10,014 bases of DNA from NCBI GenBank assembly GCA_003246505.1, contig QKAI01000176.1:1-10014 (forward strand), in the 5' to 3' direction. The notes beneath the pieces were generated by a model, which was given only the letters and a program-made list of their open reading frames with translations, did not search any database and was not told the DNA's origin. Shown in pieces: positions 1 through 6,793 of this stretch (positions within the stretch are counted from its first letter, which is position 1; each line of letters opens with the position of its first letter). The position numbers were made by a program, and so were the translations under genes. This DNA is from Spirochaetaceae bacterium. GTDB lineage: Bacteria; Spirochaetota; Spirochaetia; DSM-2461.

Positions 1-52
1 AAAAAAAGGAGCGCCCCCATGAGACGGGCGGAGGGATAGCCCCTCCACTCAA

Positions 53-68
53 GGGAGACAGTTCTCCC
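53..68. repeat. Perfect 6-bp hairpin in the left leader
   Basis: GGGAGA (53-58) and TCTCCC (63-68) form a perfect inverted repeat around a 4-base loop, CAGT. It is followed by more C residues and not by a T-run, so it does not look like an intrinsic terminator on either strand. It lies just upstream of the candidate promoter at 76-102. It may be chance in GC-rich DNA. Nothing else in 1-75 could be assigned. Confidence 0.3.
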
Positions 69-75
69 CCCCCTG

Positions 76-102
76 TTGATATTCTGCCGATCACGCGATA
101 CT
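76..102 (+). promoter_or_regulatory. Candidate promoter for the lepB-ftsI-DUF115 operon
   Basis: TTGATA (76-81) matches five of six -35 positions. GATACT (97-102) matches four of six -10 positions. The spacer is 15 bases, shorter than the preferred 17. An ATG (109-111) lies six bases after the -10 box, the same spacing seen for the radical SAM gene on the other strand. This is weak by itself, but it is the only plausible sigma-70-like promoter before the first gene. Confidence 0.3.
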
Positions 103-155
103 ACCATCATGGAATATATCGACAAAAAGAGGGCCCTGTATTAAGATTAGTTTCC

Positions 156-584
156 ATGGGTTCCCTTCTGATGCTCCTCATCCCCTTTCTCTCCCTTTTC
201 CAGGTGAGAGATGTGTCCATGGAACCGGTCCTGGCGGAGGGACAGACAATTCTGGTGATGCGCGCCGGAGAGATCCGCCCCGGGGATCTGGTCCTCTTCA
301 CCGATCCCTACGGACGGACCGCCGTCAAGACCTGCGCCCTGGCCGGGGGGGACAGGCTCACCCTGGAGGGGAATTACCTGGTTCTGGGGAAGAGGCGCTG
401 GTTCCTCCAGCCGGACCAGAAGGAGCGGCTCTCCCGGTACGAGAAGGTTCCCGAGGGCAGCTATCTCCTTCTGGGGGAGAATTCTTTCCATTCCGCCGAC
501 TCCCGGGAGTGGGGTTTTATTGGAAAAGATGTTATACTGGGAAAAGTGATAGGGAAAAAAGGGAGAACCGTTGATCAACGCTGA
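156..584 (+). CDS. lepB: Signal peptidase I (S26 family), short form
   Basis: This membrane serine peptidase would cleave signal peptides from exported proteins on the outer face of the inner membrane. Residues 2-17 are hydrophobic and end just before the SMEP box, with the nucleophile Ser21. The general-base lysine is Lys58 in the AVK motif, and the family's C-terminal box appears as GEN...SADSREWG (residues 107-120). All catalytic landmarks are present. At 142 residues it is short for the family, and the membrane segment is cut close. The ATG at 156 has no Shine-Dalgarno. The frame stays open upstream to the window edge but contains no ATG, GTG or TTG. The real N-terminus may begin at ATG 109 in another frame and be joined by a one-base slip in the A-run 124-128. 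The 3' end overlaps the PBP gene by 14 bases. The family call is firm and the start is doubtful. Confidence 0.85.
   Translation: MGSLLMLLIPFLSLFQVRDVSMEPVLAEGQTILVMRAGEIRPGDLVLFTDPYGRTAVKTCALAGGDRLTLEGNYLVLGKRRWFLQPDQKERLSRYEKVPEGSYLLLGENSFHSADSREWGFIGKDVILGKVIGKKGRTVDQR
561..573 (+). promoter_or_regulatory. Ribosome binding site supporting a TTG start
   Basis: GGGAG (561-565) stands five bases before TTG 571, inside the end of the signal peptidase gene. The next in-frame ATG (586) has no such motif at a suitable distance. This favours TTG 571 as the start of the penicillin-binding protein and implies translational coupling. Confidence 0.55.
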
Positions 585-2457
585 AATGAGGGACAAAAGG
601 TTCCGGATATTCTTTATTGTCATCTCCTGTTTCGCCCTCCTCATCCTGCTGCGATACGCCCTGATCATGCTTAAGCCCGGGGTCACCTCCTCCGGACCGG
701 AACTGGTTCTCCCCGAAGCGGCCCGGGGACCTATCCTGGACAAACAGGGGAACCTCCTGGCGGTTCAGACCCAGCTCTACTCGGTCTCCCTCTGGCGGCC
801 GGAACTGACCGATCCGGAGGGTTCGGCGGACCTTCTCGCCCGGGTGCTGGGCATGGACAGGGAGCCCCTGGAAACGCTCCTGACCGATCGGGGGGGAAGC
901 AATTTCGCCTGGATCAAAAGGCAGATCAGCCCGGCGGAATCAAAGGATCTGGCCGCCCTGGCCGAGGCGGGGAAGCTGGAGGGCATACGCCTGGAGCCGG
1001 AACCGGGGCGGCACTATCCCCAGAAAAGCCTCGCCTCCCATGTCATCGGCTACGTGGGTACGGACAACGTGGGCCTGGACGGCATCGAATACACCCTCAA
1101 TGACATCCTCTCCCCCACCTTCATAGGGGAAGAGTCCCCCACCTACGGCAACCGGGTCTATCTGACCATAGACATAGCGGTGCAGAACCGGGTGGAGAAG
1201 ATCCTCAAAAGGGCCTACGAGGAGTATCAGCCCGACGATCTGATGGCCATCGTCATGGAGGCAAAAACCGGTGATATCGCCGCCTACATCTCCCTGCCCC
1301 AGTTCGATCCCAACCACTTTCAGGACTACACCGCCGCCCAGAGGAAGAACCAGCTGGCCCAGATGGCCTATGAGCCCGGTTCGGTCTTCAAGATATTCTC
1401 CCTCTCCTCCTTCCTGGAACTGGGGGGCATCACCCCGGACGTCTCCTACAACACCACCGGGGGATTCAATCCGGACTATTTCCAGAAGTACAGCATCGCC
1501 CCCCTCACCGACCTGGGGAATTACGGCGTCCTGGATCTGCAGGGGATTCTGAACCATTCCAGCAACGTGGGGACAGCCTATGCCTCGGAAACGGTCGAGG
1601 CGGGGGAATACTACGGCATGCTCCGGAAATTCGGGTTCGGCAAATCCACCGGACTCCCCCTGCCCGGGGAATCCAACGGCCTTCTCAAGGAGCCGGAACA
1701 GTGGTCCCTCCGATCCAAGCCGACCATCTCCATCGGACAGGAGGTGGGCGTTTCGGCCCTTCAGATGGCCACGGCGGCCACGGTGTTCGCCAACGGGGGG
1801 GTTCTTCTCAAACCCCATATCATCAAGCGCATAGAATCCCCCGAGGGGGAGCTGATCAAGGAGTACGTCCGGGAGCCGGTGCGGGAGGTGCTTTCTCCCG
1901 GAACGGCGGATACGATGCTGCAGATGATGCGGGGCATCGTGGATTCCCCGGTGGGGACGACCCGCCGTGCCCGGATAAACGATTTCCCCATATCCGCCAA
2001 ATCGGGAACCGCCCAGATCACCAACCCGGAGACGGGGAAATACTACCCGGACCGTTTCACCGCCTCCGTGCTGGCCCTCTTCCCCACCGACGATCCCCAG
2101 CTCATCGTCTATATCGTCCTTAAGAATCCCCGGGGAGACATCTACTACGGGGGCACCATCGGTTCCCCCCTGGTCAGGGAGATAGCCCTGGACCTGGCTC
2201 CCTACTACCATATTCCCCTGGTGGGAAACGAGGTCTACGAGACCACGGGTCAGGTAACCCTGACGCCCCCCCGCTCGCCCCAGCCCTCCGATGTGATCCC
2301 CGACTTCACCGGCATGAGCAAAAGGGAGGCCCTGCGCTTCTTCGCCGACGGCCGGGCGGGGGTTACCATGAAAGGGGAAGGGCGGGTCATCTTCCAGTTC
2401 CCCGGGCCGGGCATGCCCCTCCAGGAAAACCAGATTATCTTTCTGGAGTTCGAATGA
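571..2457 (+). CDS. ftsI: Class B penicillin-binding protein, FtsI/PBP3 type with one PASTA domain
   Basis: This is a peptidoglycan DD-transpeptidase that would cross-link septal wall on the outer face of the inner membrane. Residues 10-34 form one membrane anchor. Residues about 45-170 are the PBP dimerisation region, containing ARGPILDKQGN. The transpeptidase domain carries all three active-site motifs: SVFK (Ser271, Lys274), SSN (330-332) and KSGT (477-480). Residues 574-628, starting VIPDFTGM, form a single PASTA domain, which in this family may bind muropeptide or partner proteins. The 628-residue length fits FtsI/SpoVD-type enzymes. The absence of an adjacent rodA/mrdB-type gene and the PASTA tail favour a division role over elongation PBP2, but the ftsI assignment rests on class and not on a direct match. 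It is coupled to lepB upstream and to the DUF115 gene downstream (ATGA overlap). Confidence 0.9.
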   Translation: MINAEMRDKRFRIFFIVISCFALLILLRYALIMLKPGVTSSGPELVLPEAARGPILDKQGNLLAVQTQLYSVSLWRPELTDPEGSADLLARVLGMDREPLETLLTDRGGSNFAWIKRQISPAESKDLAALAEAGKLEGIRLEPEPGRHYPQKSLASHVIGYVGTDNVGLDGIEYTLNDILSPTFIGEESPTYGNRVYLTIDIAVQNRVEKILKRAYEEYQPDDLMAIVMEAKTGDIAAYISLPQFDPNHFQDYTAAQRKNQLAQMAYEPGSVFKIFSLSSFLELGGITPDVSYNTTGGFNPDYFQKYSIAPLTDLGNYGVLDLQGILNHSSNVGTAYASETVEAGEYYGMLRKFGFGKSTGLPLPGESNGLLKEPEQWSLRSKPTISIGQEVGVSALQMATAATVFANGGVLLKPHIIKRIESPEGELIKEYVREPVREVLSPGTADTMLQMMRGIVDSPVGTTRRARINDFPISAKSGTAQITNPETGKYYPDRFTASVLALFPTDDPQLIVYIVLKNPRGDIYYGGTIGSPLVREIALDLAPYYHIPLVGNEVYETTGQVTLTPPRSPQPSDVIPDFTGMSKREALRFFADGRAGVTMKGEGRVIFQFPGPGMPLQENQIIFLEFE

Positions 2458-4163
2458 GCGGGGGGGAGCAGGAATTTCTCTTCTTCCCTTCCCGCACGGG
2501 GCATATGGCGGGACAGTTCGGGGGCATCTCCCTCTGTTCCCGGCACGACCCGGTCAGGGAGGCGGAACGGATCGTCTCCCGGAGGGACCCCCAGGCCCGG
2601 GCGGTCCTTTTTCTTGGCTTCGGCATGGGATACCAGGTGGAGGCCTATCTCAAGGCCACCCGGGACATTCCCCTCATCGTGGTGGAACGGGACCCGAATC
2701 TCCTCCGGGAGGTTTTCCGGGCAAGGGATCTCGCCGGACTGGAGCAGTCGGACCGGGTGTTCTTCTTCGCCGGGGAGGATCCGGAACAGCTGACCCCCTT
2801 TTTCCGGGAGAGGCAGATCTCCCGGTTTGACATCGTGCCCCACGCCACTCTGGCGCCCCTGTACGGGGAGTACTACGGGGAGGTGCGGGCCGTGGTCAAC
2901 CGCTGGCTGGACCGGCGGGAGATCAATATGAACACCCTGAACCGGTTCGGACGTCTCTGGGTCAGAAACCTGGCGGCCAATCTGCCCCTCCTGGAGCGGG
3001 GGCAGGCCCTCTCCCGCCTGTCGGGAAGGTTTTCCCCCTACCCGGCCCTTCTCGTCGCCGCCGGCCCCTCCCTGGAGGATCTGCTCCCCCATCTCCCCGA
3101 TCTAGCCCGCCGCATGGTGGTCATCGCCGTGGACACCTCCTACGGGAACCTCCTGAAGCACGGGGTGAAGGCTGATTTTCTGATCGTCACCGATCCCCAG
3201 TACTGGAATACGCGCCACCTGGATTTCTGCGATATGGAAGGGACCCTGGTGGTTTCCGATACCTCCGTCCATCCCCGGACGCTGCGGAATCACAGGGGGC
3301 CCCTCTATCTCTCCCGCTCCCCCTTCCCCCTGGCCGCCCCCCTGGAGACGGGGCTGTTGGATATTTCCCTCAAATCGGGGGGCTCCGTGGCCACGGCGGC
3401 CTGGGATCTGGCCCTGCTCCTGGGCTGCCCCCGGGTATACTGCGCCGGACTGGACCTGGGATTCCCGGGCAAGCAGACCCACTGCCGGGGCAGTTTCTTC
3501 GAGGAACGGGTGAATTATCTCTCGGACCGATTCTCCGGACCGGAACAGTGGTCCTGGCAGGCGCTCCATTCGGCACCCCTCTCCATCAGGGAGAGTTACC
3601 GGGGAACCCCGATACTGAGCGATCAGAGGATGCAGGTCTACATCAGCTGGTTTTCGGAGCATGGGAAGAAAAAACCGGATAGCACCCGCAATCTCTCATC
3701 CCGGGGAGTACGCATCGAGGGGATACCCTTTCTCCCCAGGGAGCAGCTTGGGGATCTGCCCCCGATCCGGGGGGAGATCGACAGCATCAAGGAAGCCCTG
3801 GCCGGGGAAGTGACCGTTCACCCTAAGGATGTGAGGGAGAGGGTGGGTTCTCTCATAGACTCCCTGGACCGGGCGATCAGGCCCGTCGCGGAGGCGGAGA
3901 AAACAGCAAGAAAACTGGAAGAGGCCTTTATAGAAGGAAAGCCCCTGGAGGAGCTTCTTAAGAATCTGGATAGCCTTGACGGCCAGATAGCCGGGGAAGC
4001 GGCCCGGGAGATCGGGGGATTTCTCATCCAGCCCCATCTACAGAGGCTGGAAGAGAATCAGGCGGCGGGGGGACTGGGCATCATCCGCAACAGCATGGCC
4101 CTTTACGAAGAGCTGCTTAAGTCCCTCCGCTACCACAGGGAGATATTCGTCGCCTACCGCTGA
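2454..4163 (+). CDS. DUF115 / MptE-like protein (Maf-type motility-associated glycosyltransferase family)
   Basis: The 569-residue product has no signal peptide and is probably cytoplasmic. A Rossmann-like N-terminal part (residues 50-80, VLFLGFGMGYQ) is followed by the DUF115 core. The core shows AAGPSL (202-207), VTDPQYWN (245-252), GGSVATAAWDLALLLG (309-324) and GLDLGFPG (332-339). Residues about 440-569 are helical and charged, possibly coiled coil. The family includes archaeal MptE (6-hydroxymethylpterin diphosphokinase) and bacterial Maf proteins, which are needed to attach nonulosonic acids to flagellin. In bacteria the Maf role is likelier, but I cannot see a substrate. The ATG overlaps the PBP stop (ATGA), so translation is coupled. 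The 3' end overlaps the opposite-strand gene by 10 bases. Confidence 0.75.
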   Translation: MSGGEQEFLFFPSRTGHMAGQFGGISLCSRHDPVREAERIVSRRDPQARAVLFLGFGMGYQVEAYLKATRDIPLIVVERDPNLLREVFRARDLAGLEQSDRVFFFAGEDPEQLTPFFRERQISRFDIVPHATLAPLYGEYYGEVRAVVNRWLDRREINMNTLNRFGRLWVRNLAANLPLLERGQALSRLSGRFSPYPALLVAAGPSLEDLLPHLPDLARRMVVIAVDTSYGNLLKHGVKADFLIVTDPQYWNTRHLDFCDMEGTLVVSDTSVHPRTLRNHRGPLYLSRSPFPLAAPLETGLLDISLKSGGSVATAAWDLALLLGCPRVYCAGLDLGFPGKQTHCRGSFFEERVNYLSDRFSGPEQWSWQALHSAPLSIRESYRGTPILSDQRMQVYISWFSEHGKKKPDSTRNLSSRGVRIEGIPFLPREQLGDLPPIRGEIDSIKEALAGEVTVHPKDVRERVGSLIDSLDRAIRPVAEAEKTARKLEEAFIEGKPLEELLKNLDSLDGQIAGEAAREIGGFLIQPHLQRLEENQAAGGLGIIRNSMALYEELLKSLRYHREIFVAYR

Positions 4164-5344
4164 TTGGCGATGAGCTTATAAGAACCGTAGCCGGAATCAT
4201 CGTAGGGCCGTACTTCCACATAGTAGGTGCCCCGGCCCAGGTCGACTTCAAGCCGGGCGTTGGAGTCCTTGCCCCCGTCGTCGTCGCTGGTGATGTAGTT
4301 TCCGTATTCGTCGTAGAGATCCATGTAGGTATCCATCTGGCTCTCCGTGTAGATAACGACCTCCTTCGCGCTGTTCAGGGTAAAGGAGAAAATATCCACG
4401 TTGTCCCCCAGATCAAAGGCGTGCTCCTGTTCCGCGGACCAGTCCAGGGGGGTGGCCCTGTCCCGGGTGTTGTTCGGCTCATAGGAATCGGCGAACTCCA
4501 CCGCCTCCATATGGGATTCCAGGTAATAGTAGCCGCTCGTATCCTCCGAATATCCCGATACGACCACCCAGTAGGTTCCCGGCTCGTCCAGGGTAAGGAC
4601 CATGCCCGCGTTGCTGTCCATATAGTCGTCCGATTCGCCGTAATAGAGGTCCGGATCGTCGGGGCCGTAAACGGTCATATAGGTGTCCGTGTCCCCGGTG
4701 GTGTAGATTTCCACCATGACCGCTTCGCTGGTGAACATATCCTCGTCCACGGTGAAATGGAACCAGTCCGCATCGCCCCGGGTCAGGGCCAGCTCGTAAT
4801 AGTCCCCGGGGTAATACTCCACCGAATCGTAGGGGGAGTCGTTGGGCTCCATGAAATAGTCCTCCGTCACAACCGGTTCCTCATAGTAGTCGTCATAGTA
4901 ATAATCGGTCACCAGCAGTTCCGCCAGGGGGTAGTAATCCACGGTTTTCTCCACCACCGCCAGGGGCGTTCTGTCCTGGCCGTCCAGAATCCGCAGCTGC
5001 ATGTAGATAACCTCGCCCACCTTATGGATGACCCCGTCAAGGACAATCCAGGTCTTCCCCTCCCCGTGGAGGCGCCCCGGATTCATGACCTGGGTCAGGG
5101 TGGAGCTGTTGGCGATGCCCGCCGTCAGCAGATCGGTCATCAGGCGGCCCAGGGGCGTCTCCATCTCTTCGTAGAGCATGGTCCCCATGACCACGGACTC
5201 AGCGCCCAGGCGCCGGGCTTCCTGCTCGCCCTTTAGAATGGCCGTTCGGGAATAGAGGCGCAGATCCTCCAGCACGGCCGATTCCTGAGCCCAGAGCATC
5301 AGTCCTGAAAGTAGAATAAAAGTGAAAAGGATACTTCGTTTCAC
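4154..5344 (-). CDS. Secreted protein with two PPC-like beta domains and an acidic Tyr-rich linker
   Basis: The 396-residue product begins with a signal peptide (residues 1-19, ending LMLWAQ). There is no lipobox cysteine, so it should be a soluble periplasmic or surface protein. Residues about 35-140 form an alpha/beta region that faintly resembles FlgO/TolB/CsgG-type envelope domains. A linker at about 145-165 is nearly all Tyr, Asp and Glu. Two pre-peptidase C-terminal (PPC)-like repeats follow, at about 166-276 (starts EPND) and 289-393 (starts EPNN). Both contain DTYM, a DSNA motif and a GTYxVxV strand. No protease domain is present, so the PPC modules are probably binding modules here. 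The start is GTG (5342-5344), preceded by AAGGAG (5351-5356). It lies 73 bases after the GNAT gene and may be co-transcribed or use the promoter at 5374-5382. Function is unknown. Confidence 0.8.
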   Translation of the reverse strand: MKRSILFTFILLSGLMLWAQESAVLEDLRLYSRTAILKGEQEARRLGAESVVMGTMLYEEMETPLGRLMTDLLTAGIANSSTLTQVMNPGRLHGEGKTWIVLDGVIHKVGEVIYMQLRILDGQDRTPLAVVEKTVDYYPLAELLVTDYYYDDYYEEPVVTEDYFMEPNDSPYDSVEYYPGDYYELALTRGDADWFHFTVDEDMFTSEAVMVEIYTTGDTDTYMTVYGPDDPDLYYGESDDYMDSNAGMVLTLDEPGTYWVVVSGYSEDTSGYYYLESHMEAVEFADSYEPNNTRDRATPLDWSAEQEHAFDLGDNVDIFSFTLNSAKEVVIYTESQMDTYMDLYDEYGNYITSDDDGGKDSNARLEVDLGRGTYYVEVRPYDDSGYGSYKLIANQR

Positions 5345-5373
5345 CGGTAACTCCTTTGTTCATTGATTCTGTT

Positions 5374-5382
5374 ATTTTAACA
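5374..5382 (-). promoter_or_regulatory. Extended -10 promoter for the PPC-domain protein
   Basis: On the minus strand the sequence reads TGTTAAAAT, an extended -10 (TGN followed by a five-of-six TATAAT match). It would give a leader of roughly 20 bases that contains the Shine-Dalgarno. No good -35 box lies 15-18 bases upstream. An 8-bp palindrome, CTGATCAG (5383-5390), sits immediately upstream and could be chance or an operator. Confidence 0.4.
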
Positions 5383-5417
5383 CTGATCAGGGAAAAAAAC
5401 AGGGCAAAATCCAGGCA

Positions 5418-5888
5418 TTAGGGCAGGCGGAGCTCCATAAAGAGGCTGTTTTTGTCCGGCAGGTAATCCCCGAAGGGACCGCAGGGGACAAATCCGTACC
5501 TTTGGTAAAGCCTATGGGCGGGTCTGAAAAAATCCTGTGCCCCCGTTTCCAGGTAGAGCTTTCCATACCCCCTATCCCGGGCTTCCTCCAGAAGCCTCTC
5601 CACCAGGGCCGCGCCTATTCCCCGTCCCCGGCTCCCGGCCCGGGTCCTGAGGGATTTCACCTCCCCCGTCCTCCCGTCCAGTTCCTTCAGGGCGATGCAG
5701 CCCAGGGCCCGCCCCTCTTCCCGGGCGCACCAGAAGGTGATCCCGGGAGCCTTGAGGGCCTCCCCGTCAAGGGCGTGAACACTTTCCGGGGGGGAATTGG
5801 CATACATGTCCTCCAGGTGCTCCCGGAGCAGATCCATTACATCCGGACCTTCAAGTCTGTCTTCTTCAATTTCCATAGTCCTACCCAT
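5418..5888 (-). CDS. GNAT family N-acetyltransferase, YsnE-like
   Basis: This 156-residue cytoplasmic enzyme would transfer an acetyl group from acetyl-CoA to a small molecule or amine. The acetyl-CoA pyrophosphate-binding loop is RGRGIG (87-92), after the beta-4 strand VKSLRT (77-82). Two blocks typical of the YsnE-type subgroup are present: SPPESVHALDGEALKAPGI (32-50) and FVPCGPFGDYLPDKNSLFM (133-151). Length is normal for a single-domain GNAT. ATG 5886-5888 is preceded by GGGAG (5896-5900) seven bases away. A second ATG four codons later is possible but less well placed. Weak -10 (GATAAA, 5908-5913) and -35 (TTTTCA, 5933-5938) elements lie upstream, 19 bases apart. It is divergent from the 6002 gene. 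The substrate cannot be read from the sequence. Confidence 0.88.
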   Translation of the reverse strand: MGRTMEIEEDRLEGPDVMDLLREHLEDMYANSPPESVHALDGEALKAPGITFWCAREEGRALGCIALKELDGRTGEVKSLRTRAGSRGRGIGAALVERLLEEARDRGYGKLYLETGAQDFFRPAHRLYQRYGFVPCGPFGDYLPDKNSLFMELRLP

Positions 5889-5942
5889 GATAGCTCTCCC
5901 GCCTGCATTTATCCGGAAAGGGCAAAAAAACCTGAAAACCGG

Positions 5943-5989
5943 GGTAGCCCTTGGTTAAATCCCAATCCCCGTGGTAAAGTAGGGCTACC
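5943..5989. repeat. 9-bp inverted repeat abutting a Shine-Dalgarno
   Basis: GGTAGCCCT (5943-5951) is exactly complementary to AGGGCTACC (5981-5989). If a 2-base bulge is allowed, the pairing extends to CCGG on the left and CCGG on the right. The 29-base interval contains a candidate -35 (TTGGTT) and -10 (TAAAGT, 5975-5980). The right arm touches the GGAGG Shine-Dalgarno (5990-5994) of the 6002 gene. It could be an operator in DNA or, if transcripts start further upstream, a hairpin beside the ribosome site. Confidence 0.5.
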
Positions 5990-6001
5990 GGAGGTTATCC
6001 C

Positions 6002-6793
6002 ATGTTTCGTGTTTCTCATAGAAAAGCCGCGGCGGCTCTCCTCTTTTTCGCAGCCCTTTTTACCCTCAGCCCTTTGCCCTCGGTAAATGATTTTCTCTCT
6101 TCCGAACAGGAGGAGACACTCTCCCGGGAGGGGGAAATCACCCTTTTCCACTTCGGCGACACCACGCCCCGGCTGATGCCGGAAACCTCCCATGCTTCCC
6201 TGATGAAACAGATTCTGGCCGATATGGAGGGGAATTTCTCCATAGAGGGTCTTTTTTTCATCCCCGGAAAGGGGGAGGATGACCGGGAAGCACAGCTCTT
6301 GAGGATATTGAATATTCTCAGCTCGGTCAGCCGTCTCCAGGGACTGGAATATTTTTCCGCCAGCCGGGGAGAGATGAGGCTGCTCTTTGAGGAGTGCCAC
6401 CGCATAGAGGATCCGGACCATGACCGTCCCCTGGCGGACCTGAAGTTCGCGACCCTGCCCGACGCCACCTCCTTCTACATCCACCAGAAGGATCTCACCT
6501 TCGGGGCGAACCGATCCTCCGTGGATATCCTGACCGGCCGGGACGATCTGTTCATGTCCATGAGGAACACCACCAATATGAGGTATTCCGGCCTCCTGAG
6601 AATCATAGATAAGGGGAATTTCCATACGGGGGTCCTTGTGATCCCCGTGGAGGAGGGGATCCTCTATTACGGGGAGATGACCGCCAGGACCCTCAATGTG
6701 GGTTTCGTTGTGGAAAAGGCTTCCAACTCCTTCTACAACCGCATGAAGGCTCTATTCACCTGGTTCTCCGCCGAATACGGTCAGCGGCAATAG
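6002..6793 (+). CDS. Secreted protein of unknown function, resembling spirochaete DUF6675-type hypotheticals
   Basis: The 263-residue product has a basic start (residues 3-8) and a hydrophobic segment (9-25), consistent with export to the periplasm. Cleavage near residues 24-27 is possible but no clean AxA site is present, and there is no lipobox. The mature part is mixed alpha/beta. Its recognisable blocks are GLEYFSASRGEMRLLFEE (114-131), LPDATSFYIHQKDLTFG (152-168) and a C-terminal MTARTLNVGFVVEKASNSFY (226-245). It resembles conserved hypothetical proteins I associate with spirochaetes (DUF6675 from memory, not verified). No catalytic motif is apparent. ATG 6002 has GGAGG seven bases upstream, so the start is well supported. 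It is divergent from the GNAT gene and overlaps the radical SAM gene tail-to-tail by 13 bases. I assign no function. Confidence 0.75.
   Translation: MFRVSHRKAAAALLFFAALFTLSPLPSVNDFLSSEQEETLSREGEITLFHFGDTTPRLMPETSHASLMKQILADMEGNFSIEGLFFIPGKGEDDREAQLLRILNILSSVSRLQGLEYFSASRGEMRLLFEECHRIEDPDHDRPLADLKFATLPDATSFYIHQKDLTFGANRSSVDILTGRDDLFMSMRNTTNMRYSGLLRIIDKGNFHTGVLVIPVEEGILYYGEMTARTLNVGFVVEKASNSFYNRMKALFTWFSAEYGQRQ

Noticed and set aside
1..30. Possible minus-strand terminator (CGCCC/GGGCG stem followed by a T-run) at the left edge
   Set aside because: The stem is only five pairs with a 9-base loop, and four bases separate it from the T-run. The gene it would serve lies outside the window.
940..2211. 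Long minus-strand open frame (423 codons) opposite the penicillin-binding protein
   Set aside because: The plus-strand gene has every PBP motif. The antisense product is Gly/Val/His-rich with no recognisable domain or ribosome site, as expected from GC-rich codon bias.
2250..3092. Minus-strand open frame across the PBP/DUF115 junction
   Set aside because: It overlaps two well-supported genes, has low-complexity composition and shows no domain.
4421..5236. Plus-strand open frame (271 codons) opposite the PPC-domain protein
   Set aside because: Val/His/Gly-rich shadow of a gene that has a signal peptide, ribosome site and internal repeats.
5502..6086. Plus-strand open frame spanning the GNAT gene and the intergenic region
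   Set aside because: It is antisense to a clear GNAT, runs through the divergent promoter region and into the 6002 gene in another frame, and is Pro-rich without a domain.
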